The translations under genes and the position numbers were made by a program. Positions 52,085-61,472 of a stretch of 64,000 bases of DNA are shown here, piece by piece (position 1 is the stretch's first letter; every line of letters starts with the position of its first letter). Source of the stretch: Entophlyctis helioformis. Lineage: Eukaryota; Chytridiomycota; Chytridiomycetes; Chytridiales; Chytriomycetaceae. The notes under the pieces are model-generated. The model did not search any database and had not been told where the DNA came from. It saw nothing but the letters and a program-made list of their open reading frames with translations. The stretch covers positions 1-64,000 of the forward strand of contig JAHLKH010000133.1 in assembly GCA_025526915.1 (NCBI GenBank), read 5' to 3'.

Positions 52085-55000
52085 TCATTGCTTTCTGCTG
52101 TCATCATCAGCCTGCTTGGCAGATCGGCGAGTGCGACGCAGCCAATGCCACACCTTGGACAACTGCGCATCACGCAAGAGCAGCACAAGTTGCAGGCACC
52201 TGAGCAGCATCCACAGGCCCACAACCACAGCGACAGCCCTGTCTGGACTCATGTGCTCTAGACGCGCTTGCTCAATCACAAGATCGCCAGTGTGCGCACG
52301 ACACTCGGACTGGTCGGCGTCGAGCACAATACAGGTGCCGGCACCTGCCATGGTCGCGCGGATGAGCGGAGAGAGCATCCAGTACATGGGGTTGATGTCC
52401 TGGATCCACGAAACCAGATCGTACAGCGCGGTGTCACCGCGTTTGATCCAGAGGCCAGACGTCATTGTCACGACCGCCTGGAGCAGGAACGAGATGCTGA
52501 GGGCCTCGGGCCGGCTGAGCCGTGTGCCGTAAATGAGCGTGTACAGCGAGACGATGGTGTTGTAGTACATGACGATCAGGGTGATGATCGTGGCGAAACG
52601 GAGTGCTGACCCGGAGACACCTAGCAGCGTGTAGGCGAGGATGCCTGCGATCGTGGCCTCGAGCGACGACGTGGCGGTCTCGTAGATGGTGCGGTGCAGG
52701 AAAAAGGCTGCAAAGTGCACAGAACCGTTTGCGAGATCGTAGTTGAACACATCGCGGTTGTCATAGTAGTCGGATGGGATGCTGATGTTCTTGAGAGCAG
52801 CGAGTCCGATGCATGCTGAGCCACAAGGGTCACGTGTTAGTGTCTGCTTCATGTCCTGCCGTGCCATGTGTTGGCATGCCATTCCATTTGCATGTGTGTC
52901 ACGACTCACCAAGAGCAAGACCCTTGATCTGCAGCGTCAGTGTGATCATGTCGGATCCGGGCCGGCGCTGCAGGAACCCGATAACCAGTGTTGCGCCGAG
53001 CGTGAGGAACAGCATGAACAGCTTGCGCAGGAGGGGACGCTTGCGCCACCATCGCGCGTTGATGACAACCAGCTGGCCGACGGTGCCTATGCGCGGGCCG
53101 TTGTACAGCGACTGGATCGACATAGACACCATGCGGCTCAGCGTCCTCTTGGAAGCAGAGGGTTCTTCGCTCGACGGGTTAGAGCGGGAGTCCTTGTCGT
53201 CGTCCTTGGACATGTCGAGTGTTGAGCGGTCGTCAGAATCGTGGCAGATAGTCGCCGCGAGGCTTTCAACGCCGGATGAAGATGATCGGCCCATGGAGTT
53301 TGTGTGGCAACTGGTGCTCGTTGACCGCGATGCGAACCATGACGAACCGAGCGACACCGCATCGCGGATCTCGGCCTTTGGGATCGCGGCAATGATGTCC
53401 AGGATCGCGTCGGCAGGATTGAGGTATACATCGGCGTTGCCTTGGTCGGCTGCGTCTTGGTCGGCTTGCTGATCGTGCTCGTGTTGCTGTTGGCGATTCA
53501 TGGCAAGCGAGAGCGTGGAGTGACTGCTGGGTGCATGCTGCACGGCCTGAGCGAAGCGGATGCACTCCTGCGGATCGCCCTTGAACAGCAGACGTCCCTG
53601 TGCGAGCAGGATCATGTCTGTGAACAGATCAAAGATCTCGCGACGTGGCTGGTGGATCGAGACGATGATGTTGTATCCCTGCCGCGAAAGCCGCGACAGG
53701 ATGTGCATCACCTCGAGTGACGATCGTGCGTCCAGACCCGATGTCGGTTCGTCTGCAGTGGAGAAGGGGCAAGTGTGAGCAAAGGACGAGATGCAGAGGA
53801 CCTGAAGCAAAACTCACCGAGGATCAAGACACTGGACTGCTTGAGAAGCGCGACAGCAACAGCCATGCGACGCAGCTGGCCGCCAGAGATGCCGCCTTGT
53901 TCTCTGCCGCATCTTGGATCACGACATCAGCACACGATGTGAGACCGAGCAGCTCGAGAATGTGAGAGACGCGTCGCGTGAGTTGTCCAGCTGGAGTGCC
54001 GGCGGGCAGTTCGAGCTTGGCGTAGGACAGCAGAACCTCGGTGGGAGTGAGGCCGGTGAATGGCGGGTTGTGTTGAGGCACAAAACCAACAATGCGCTGG
54101 AACTCCTTCGCCGCCATCTTGGACAGGCGTCTGCCGCCATAGTAGATGTATTGCTCGGCTTCGGGATGCACCGAACGACGTGCGAGCTGGATGTTGAGCA
54201 GTGCACGAGGAGAGTGTCAGCAACACATTCAACCGTTATGCAAAAGCACGAGTCAGCCTACCAGGTTCATCAGCGATGTCTTGCCTGCACCACTCGGGCC
54301 GATGAGAGCCGTCAGCGATCCAGGTGCACACTCAAACGACAGATCGTCCAGAATGGTCTTGACGCTCTTCTTGGCGCTGACCACAAACGTCAGATGGCGA
54401 CACTCGACGGATACGGGTATTGGCTGGAAGTCCATCAGAGAACTAGACATTGCCACATCCGAGCCAATGTTGTTGTTGCGGGCGGTGATGTCCTCGTCCT
54501 CGTCGTCGTCTTCGTCGTCTGCAGACAGCAAAGACGGTTTGGTTGTCTTGAGGGGCTTCTCTTGGAGGAGCAGAAACTCGAGACGCTGCGAGTACCACTT
54601 TGCAAAGACGAGAATGGCGACTTGGACGATGCAGATCAGGATGAGGATCAACCAGAACGTGATCATGATGGGCAGCGAGATGATGGCCGAGTCGGGAAGA
54701 CTGACCGTGACTGGCGGCTCGTATTCGTAGGGAATGGTGTCCATGAGGTCGCAGCGCGACTTGAGGGGGTGGCTTGGCTCAATGACGACGGCCGGTGCGC
54801 TGCTGGCTGATGAGACGACCGTCGGGAACCGTGCGACAGGGAACGCGGTGGCTCTGCCACCGTCGGCTGCGTCAAAGGGAGGCCATGAAGGAACAGGCAC
54901 TGTAGCTGCGAAAGGAGCCGGGATGTTGGGATCGCCATTGTACATCAGATTGGCGGCGTACTGGCGGAAAGCAGCCGACACGCGAGCGCCGTGCGCATCA

Positions 55001-56617
55001 GACGGCGACCGAAGGAACAGCGCAAGATCCGTTGTGTGGCACGCATCGCTGTCGCAGAGCCTGCCAACAGGATCGTCGAACGTGCTCGTCCACGGCGTTT
55101 CCCAAAAGTACGAAAACACACGGGTGGCGTTGGGAGGACTGGGCGAGGCTTGCAGACGACGGACGCTGCGCTGCGGTGCACAGACAAACAGATGGTCCGA
55201 CTCGATGCGTGCAAGACGAGGACCGAAATCGTCGCCAAGAGGGCCGTGGTCCAGTCCCGTGTCGGCGTAGGCACGACGGACGTCTTCGCCGCGACCAGGA
55301 AAGACGGCATCAACGGCAACCGTGTAGATCGGCTGCGGCAAGCCAACTGTAGACATGCTCCTGAGAAAGTACGATGTCTCGTTGGCCGTCGCGCCGAGCA
55401 TGACCTTCAAGCCGGCCATGATGTTGGCATTCTCGAGAATCTGGATGGGGTGCTGTGGGATGACTGTGCCGTCAATCACGGCAGGCAGCGACGTGTCCAG
55501 CGAAGGTGTGTGCGACTTGTCCTTTGCAATGGCCTCGATGGCGTCCAGCAGCTCGCGCGTCGTTTTGGATCGCATGCATGCAGCCAGAGCGGCTGGATCG
55601 GTGCTGGACGTTGCGCACCCGACTCGGCCCGACAGCTCGGTCGTGTCGGCTGTGGCACGGGCTGGAGACCGAAGGGCGACTGCAGGAGGCGACATGAGAA
55701 TGAGGCTGCGGAATCGAGACTTTGTGGTCGGATCGGCCATGTGGACGAGGGCAGACATGGCACCAGCCGACTGGCCGGCGAGCGTCATCCTGGAAGCGTC
55801 GCCGCCGAACGAGCGGATGTTGAAGCGGATCCATTCGATGGCCAAGCGCTGGTCGAGAATGCCAAGATTGACGCCGGAGTTGGCGAGGAGCGAGGAGCCT
55901 GGGAAGCCAAAGATGCCGAGGCGGTAGTTGAGAGTCACGACAATGGACTGCGTGGCATTGGCGAGCTCGGCAGCACGCAGGGCAGGCATGTCGGCGCTTC
56001 CCTGCCATCGTGGCATGCATTGCAGAGCATGAGTGAGGACTTGCAGTTCAACAATACCAAGGTCGCGCGCCACAGCCAAGCGTATTGTGCACACACCTGC
56101 TCGAACGAGCCGCCATGGATGAGCACGAGCACCGGGAGAAGCGCTGCATCGGAGCGAGGCGCAGCAATCGCACCGATTGCATTGGCCGCACGCAGCTGTC
56201 CGGGCGTGCTGAAGGGCGTCCACACGTTGAGCGAGAGGCAGTCCTCGTCCATGTCTTGCGGACAGAACATGGAGACCTGGCGACAGATCTGCGGACAGGC
56301 GGGACGGGGAGTGAGGGCAGAGAACGGCGTTGAGAAGGTGGCCAGGGGTATGGGCTGCGACCAGCGGGCGGCTTGTGCGTAGGGGATGCCGACAAACGAG
56401 AAGCCCTCTGTGGCGGAGCGGCCGCCAGTGATCCTGGATGGGGATATGAACGCGCAGAGTGTGAGCAAGCAGCACTGCCGACCCAGCGTGGAGAGAGCAG
56501 ATGCAAGACGTACATGCCGGCCGCAGCGTCGACGGTGATCATCTCTGTCGGGGGAGGTGCGGCCAGAGCGCTGCCTGCAATGGCAGCCACGGCCACAATG
56601 ATCCGAATGGGCAGCAT
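52085..56617 (-). CDS. Carboxylesterase (type B)-ABCG transporter fusion protein
   Basis: Six exons: 56617-56514, 56433-56097, 56001-54262, 54186-53818, 53752-52910 and 52815-52085. With one base restored near 53896 (GGCGGC read as GGGCGGC) they total 4125 bases, 1,374 residues. In order: a signal peptide (MLPIRIIVAVAAIAGSALAA); a type-B carboxylesterase with oxyanion hole LIHGGSFEQGSA, nucleophile elbow LAGQSAGAMS, Glu in ATANETSYFL and His in DACHTTDLALFL, so the triad is complete; a single membrane helix (IMITFWLILILICIVQVAIL); an ABC ATPase with Walker A IGPSGAGKTSLMNL, signature GGISGGQLRRMA, Walker B VLILDEPTSGLD and switch His VSIHQPR; then an ABCG membrane domain with about six helices. 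The layout recalls yeast Adp1 (ectodomain, helix, ATPase, membrane domain), but with an esterase ectodomain. The phases of exons 3 and 4 join the two halves in one gene. It probably acts at the plasma membrane or a vacuole-like membrane; substrate unknown. Confidence 0.85.
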
Positions 56618-56865
56618 GGTGTTGGGAATGTGTGGTGTGTGGTAACGGGGATGGCTGGCTGGCTGGCCGATGTGTGCGACCTGAGCCCAGACGATGGAAG
56701 CGATGGGGGGTTGACGATCTGAGGGGCCCGTGGAGAGCTGGGGCATCTCGATCATATATGCCGAGACCATCGTGGCGCTCCGCACGGGTCATCGACTTCG
56801 TATGCCCGACCGCCATTGACAAATCAACGGTCGTGGCACTGTTCATTGTTCCATAATCGGCCATT

Positions 56866-57440
56866 GTGCGTGTCGCCAAGCTCCAACGCACGTGGACCAT
56901 CACAGAACACCTCGATCGCTTCCGTTGCGGTCAGGAGGCGGTTGCGCAGGTCTGTGTTCTCGTCGACATCATCCAGCGGCGGCGTGCACGCAAGCTGCCC
57001 ACGCATGCAGCATTCATTGACATCAAGAAGGCATTCGACACGGTGCCGATCGGCGCACTGCTGTGGAAGCTGCACAAGATGGGCATCTCATGCCACGCAC
57101 GTACGAGTTCCTCAAGGCGCTCTACACGTCATCCACCGCATGTGCACGATCAGGCAATGTTCTTGCTGAGCCATTCAGCGTCAGGCGAGGCGTCCGCCAA
57201 GGCTGCCCGCTATCTGGCCTCTTGTTCAACCTGTTCCTCAACGACAGCCTCGATGGTATCCCTGAGATCAGCCATCCCTGCCGTGGCAGACGGCCATGGC
57301 ATCCGTGGGCTGATGTTTGCAGACGATGTGGTCATTCTCGCAGAGTCTCATGCAGCATTGGCAGCCGCTGTGGAAGTCGTGGCGGCATGGGCGGACAAGT
57401 GGCAGATGGCGTTTGGTGTCGACAAGTGTCGCATCACGTC
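56866..57440 (+). mobile_element. Broken non-LTR (LINE) reverse transcriptase fragment
   Basis: Reverse transcriptase motifs appear in order but in two frames. Motif A is AAFIDIKKAFDTVP, motif B is RRGVRQGCPLSGLLFNLFLN and motif C is GLMFADDVVILAES, followed by AAWADKWQMAFGVDKC. At least two frameshifts are needed, so it is dead. It ends at CATCACGTCTTCATTCCAA, a string that also occurs in the 3' flank of ANK1 (about 8322 and 49560). The relic is thus fused to ankyrin-gene flank sequence. Confidence 0.85.
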
Positions 57441-57474
57441 TTCATTCCAACTACGAGCCTTTGCGATCCGTTCA

Positions 57475-59142
57475 TCACGTGCTTGACTCTTGTAGTTTCT
57501 TGATGGTCGACTCGAGTCTCTCGATGGTGGCCTTGGAAGCATTCCTTCGGTTGGCTTCTGCGAGCAGCGCCTGTGCCCGATCGAGTGTGAGGCTGCCAAG
57601 GAGGATGTTGGCGATGTCGGCATTCCTAGCGCATTCGAGTGCTCCGAGCCCAACCGCGTATCCGCAGTCTAGCAAGTACCGCAGCATCTCAATATGACCC
57701 CATCTGACTGCCGTCTCAACAGCATTGCTTGATGCACGAACGCCTTTCGAATGCATGTACTTGACGACGTCCATCTGTCCACGCATGATGGCGGCATCCA
57801 TTGCGGCGGGCGTGCACTCCACTCTGCGGGTCTCGTGGAGCCACTTGACCACATGCAGACGCCCACACTGCACAGCATGTGCCATCGCCTTTTGGGTACA
57901 TCCTTCCGTCCGATTCTCGTGGAGCCACTTGATGACATGCAAATGTCCAAATATCGCCACAGAATTCATCACATAAGCCGTGCATCCTTCCGTTCGATTC
58001 TCGTGGAGCCACTTGACAACGTGCAGATGACCATTTCCAGCAGCGTTATTCATCGCAGCAGTCGTGCATCCCTCGGTCCTGTTGGTATGCAGCCACTTGA
58101 CGACATGTAGATGGCCGTTTCGAGCTGCGCCGTCCATCGCAGAAGTCGTGCATCCTTCCCTTCTGTTCTCGTGTAGCCAGATGACAACATGGAGATGGCC
58201 ATTTCCAGCAGCAGAGTCCATGGCTTCAGTCGTGCATGACACGCCAAGACTAAACAGGTACTGCACAACATCGAGGTGTCCGTATAGGGCTGCTTGGTCA
58301 ACTACGTAGTGCCAGTACGGGGTTGTCGGATCGTGCTTCGCCATCCAGCGTTGGAGAGTCTTGTACTTGTCGTCGAGATGCTTGAGCAAGTCAAGACAGC
58401 CAAAGTATATCGCAATGCGTGCGAGTGCGATCGGATACGTAAAGTCGATCAGATCGAACCAGCTGTGCCGCATGGGAATGAGAAGCAAGCGACTGTGATC
58501 CATATAAACCAGATTGCGCGATTCGTCGTAGGTGTTGTTGGCTGCGTCGTATCCCGCATAGAAGCGCTCGGTTTGCTCAGGAAAGCGCTTGCAGAGACGG
58601 CCGTACATGGAGCGAGAGTGTGCGAGCATCAGTCCGTTGTCGGCCGACAGCCAAACGTCAGGCAGCAGAGCCAGATCGCCCTGCCAGTCCATCTTGAACG
58701 CATCGGTCCACAGCCGCAGTGTGGTTGCTTCGTCGAGTGTGGCCTTGTCGCCGAGCAGGCCGTTGACGAAGAGGGTGAGCGGGCCGGCGTGCTTGAGGAT
58801 CATGGCATGGATCTCGGCGGGCTTGCGGTCCCAGTGGCTGCGTCCGTATGCAAGGTCGCCGGTGGCTGGCGGCACCACATAGCGAGGCACAACTGGCTGT
58901 GGTGTCGTTGCTGCTGCTGCTGCTGCTGCTGCTGTCTTGAGTCGCTTGGCCGGCGGCTGCTCTTGCGGCTGTCCTGGCAACCCTGGCTCGACGGCTTGGC
59001 TGTCACTCGCTCCAACGACCTGCTCGACCACAGCCGGCTGCTCGGCTGTGCTCTGCAGCTGGCTCTGCAGACTGCGCACTTGCTCGTCGCTGGTCGTTGC
59101 TGCTGCGTCTGCGTCGTCTGTCTTTCGTCGCCTCAGCTGCAT
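57475..59142 (-). CDS. F-box-like/ankyrin repeat protein ANK3 (intact)
   Basis: 555 residues from the ATG at 59142 (MQLRRRKTDDADAAATTSDE); the frame stays open a further 29 codons upstream. This is the intact relative of ANK1: KPAEIHAMILKHAGPLTLFV, FKMDWQGDLALLPDVWLS, HSRSMYGRLCKRFPEQTERF, and then nine or so ankyrin repeats of 27-28 residues (GHLHVVKWLHENRTEGCT). The tail is ADIANILLGSLTLDRAQALL. An alanine run and a basic PPAKRLK motif precede the F-box-like block, the latter a possible nuclear signal. It has one to two more repeats than ANK1. It is a protein-binding adaptor by analogy; the 3' end touches a LINE reverse transcriptase relic. Confidence 0.85.
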   Translation of the reverse strand: MQLRRRKTDDADAAATTSDEQVRSLQSQLQSTAEQPAVVEQVVGASDSQAVEPGLPGQPQEQPPAKRLKTAAAAAAAATTPQPVVPRYVVPPATGDLAYGRSHWDRKPAEIHAMILKHAGPLTLFVNGLLGDKATLDEATTLRLWTDAFKMDWQGDLALLPDVWLSADNGLMLAHSRSMYGRLCKRFPEQTERFYAGYDAANNTYDESRNLVYMDHSRLLLIPMRHSWFDLIDFTYPIALARIAIYFGCLDLLKHLDDKYKTLQRWMAKHDPTTPYWHYVVDQAALYGHLDVVQYLFSLGVSCTTEAMDSAAGNGHLHVVIWLHENRREGCTTSAMDGAARNGHLHVVKWLHTNRTEGCTTAAMNNAAGNGHLHVVKWLHENRTEGCTAYVMNSVAIFGHLHVIKWLHENRTEGCTQKAMAHAVQCGRLHVVKWLHETRRVECTPAAMDAAIMRGQMDVVKYMHSKGVRASSNAVETAVRWGHIEMLRYLLDCGYAVGLGALECARNADIANILLGSLTLDRAQALLAEANRRNASKATIERLESTIKKLQESST

Positions 59143-59422
59143 TGTCACGCCTGATTGCTCGCTTTGTGGTTGTCTGGACAACCAACACAAATGACGCGTG
59201 GGAACTTGAGGCATCAACCAACACACCATACCAACAAGCCCATGTCATGGCTGGTGGAGCGTGCTGTGCGGGCTTTTATAGTGAAGTATGCATATCCATG
59301 GAAGGAACACCGCGGCTGTATCGTACTGATGGCAAGCCAATCGAGACATGCTGGATGCAGATCGTTGTGATTCCCGCCAGTCAGCACGGCTCATATACTC
59401 TACCATTTTCGATTTTTCCGAT

Positions 59423-59495
59423 GCCCTCCTAGCTCAGTTGGTAGAGCGTGCGGCTTTTAACCGCAAGGCCGTGGGTTCGAGCCCCACGGAGGGCG
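59423..59495 (+). tRNA. tRNA-Lys (anticodon TTT)
   Basis: 73 bases. The acceptor stem GCCCTCC pairs with GGAGGGC plus discriminator G. The anticodon arm is TGCGG-CTTTTAA-CCGCA, giving TTT (Lys, AAA codons). The T arm is GTGGG-TTCGAGC-CCCAC. No intron. Confidence 0.96.
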
Positions 59496-59501
59496 TCGCC
59501 G

Positions 59502-59517
59502 TTTTGAACTTTTTTTC
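59502..59517 (+). terminator. Pol III terminators of tRNA-Lys
   Basis: TTTT at 59502-59505 and a back-up run of seven or more T at 59511-59517. Confidence 0.75.
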
Positions 59518-59580
59518 AAATTCGTGCACAACCTCTGCGGCATTCGGGACCGAAAGTTTCCGAGCATCCGATCGACAGAA

Positions 59581-61340
59581 ATGCCCAGCACATCATGCGC
59601 AGACTCGACACTCATTCACCAGGCGGCCGCACACACGGCAGGGGCGGCGGCCTCTCCACCGTCGTCCGCATCCAAACGGCGGATGCTTGCACCACGGCCA
59701 GACGCCGACAACTCGGCAGCCACTCGCCCAGCATACCTCCCGCTTGCCAAGCGTCCTCGCCCATCCCCGGCACAGCCTTGGTCGGCGTCGTCGAAATGGC
59801 GGCATGCCCATTCGCTGTTCATGCCACCCATTCAAAATCGCCAGCAGCCCGCCAACTCTGCATGGCACAGCCTGCCAGTAGCAGTGTCAGCAGACGCCAT
59901 GGCGGGAGTGCAGCCCGGTGCACAAGCGCAGCAGCCGGCCCTGAAGGCATCGCCCCGCCGCATCCGGCCGCCGAATGCATTCATTCTCTACCGCCGAGAC
60001 CACCTCCACCTGCTCAAGCACACCAACGTCGACAGCCGTGGCCAGTCTCGGGTCCTGGGCGAGATGTGGAAGAAGGCTCCGCAGAGCGTCCGTGACGAGT
60101 ACACACAGCGTGCACAAGACGTTGCTGCTGGGCTGGCTGGCTCAGCTGGCTCAGCTGGCCCTGCGGTGCAGGGCGACACACACGCCAAAATTTCCCCATC
60201 GTCGCCATGTGCCGAATTGGACTCGGTTGTCCAGACCACGCCGGTCGCAGACCGTGCCCGTCTGCCGCCGCCCTCCGCGCTTGGTCAGCCTGGCGCTTTC
60301 CCGGCCTGCACCAGGGCGGGTGGGCTCTCCGTTGACGACACCAGCGAGGACGCCGCCAGCAACATCTGCAACGCAGACGGCCACGACGTTGAGCTTGCGC
60401 CGCTCGGCATGGCCAGGGCCGCCAGCAGCAGCAGCAGCAGCAGCAGCACTGCGTCGAGCATAACAAGCTACACCACTCTGGCGCTTTCTGATCGCACGTG
60501 CGATCGCCGGGCGGATTGTGCACCGAGCACTGCGTCACCTGTGCCGCTACTCGGCTCGACACAGACGAGCGGACCAACTCAGCCATGGGTGATTGGTGCC
60601 GCCGAAGCGCCAAAATTTGTTTTCCGATCGTGGATAGGTAGGACGCCACGTTTGGTATAGCGGATAATGGGTCCTATCGCTGACTGCGTGCTCCGGTGTT
60701 TGTACATGCAGGTGCACGTTCCAACGGCCAGGCCAATCAGCCGCCAGCGCAACAGCAGCTGCGATCGGCCCGACACAAGACCAGCCGGCCTGTCAATGCC
60801 CAGTCGCTGTACGAGGCAGACAAGCGCCAGGACATCCAGCGCCACCTGGCCGACATGTCCTCGCTCTCGCAGCCAGAGTTGCTAAACGGTCCAGTGCCGT
60901 GCTTCATGACGGTCGAGCAGGAGATTGCCGGCATCGCCGCTCAGATGTGGCTGGCAGAGACGGATGCCGTCAAGAACGCCTACCACCGCCGCGCAGCCGA
61001 GCAGCAACTTCAGCCTCTGCCGATCACCCCCACAGCATCCTCGCTGGACTGTCCCCCGAAGACGCCTTGCCCAACACCCGCCTCGCCATCCAGTTCGGGA
61101 TCATCCAGTTTGTTGTCCTCGCTGCAGACCGTGCGCTCCATGCCGGCCACCACGCCGGCCAGACTCGACCAGTTTGCCAGCACAACCATGGATCTCTTTG
61201 AGTTGCTTCAATCGCCGTCGCCCATGGCTGTCACGCATGCCGACTTTGCCGTGTGCGACCCGACCCCGTCCAACAGCGACCACCGACCGCCACCCAGCGC
61301 GTCCAACCCCACCCCGCCACGCCATCTGTCGTGGTTCTGA
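59581..61340 (+). CDS. HMG-box transcription factor, two HMG-like boxes
   Basis: Two exons, 59581-60637 and 60712-61340 (1686 bases, 561 residues). The first box, at about residues 122-180, has the sequence-specific (MATA/SOX-like) wording RIRPPNAFILYRRDHLHLLK, SRVLGEMWKKAPQSVRDEYT. After a long Ser/Pro/Ala region, exon 2 encodes a second, divergent box-like segment: RPVNAQSLYEADKRQDIQRH and IAAQMWLAETDAVKNAYHRR. Fungal mating-type and related regulators use this kind of first box to bend DNA at ATTGT-like sites. No neighbouring mating-type marker genes (SLA2, APN2, sugar transporter, helicase) are seen, so calling this a sex locus would be speculation. Likely a nuclear regulator. The intron has a GTAGGA donor and a GCAG acceptor. 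Confidence 0.82.
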
Positions 61341-61472
61341 ACCGTTCCATCCATCATTCCATCCTCAGCACAGTACCGACATAGACCTGGATCAATAAAG
61401 ATTTCATTCCTGCCCAGCCACCAGCCACCACAGACACCACAACCATCATCAGCACATCAAGCCGCACGGCAT

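Noticed and set aside
57475..59142. Ankyrin/F-box genes as giant-virus insertions
   Set aside because: Short GHLxVVKWLH-type ankyrin repeats also occur in giant viruses, but no viral core gene lies near, and LINE debris and normal fungal genes surround them.
59581..61340. Mating-type locus call for the HMG gene
   Set aside because: No second mating gene or conserved flanking marker is visible; kept only as a finding.
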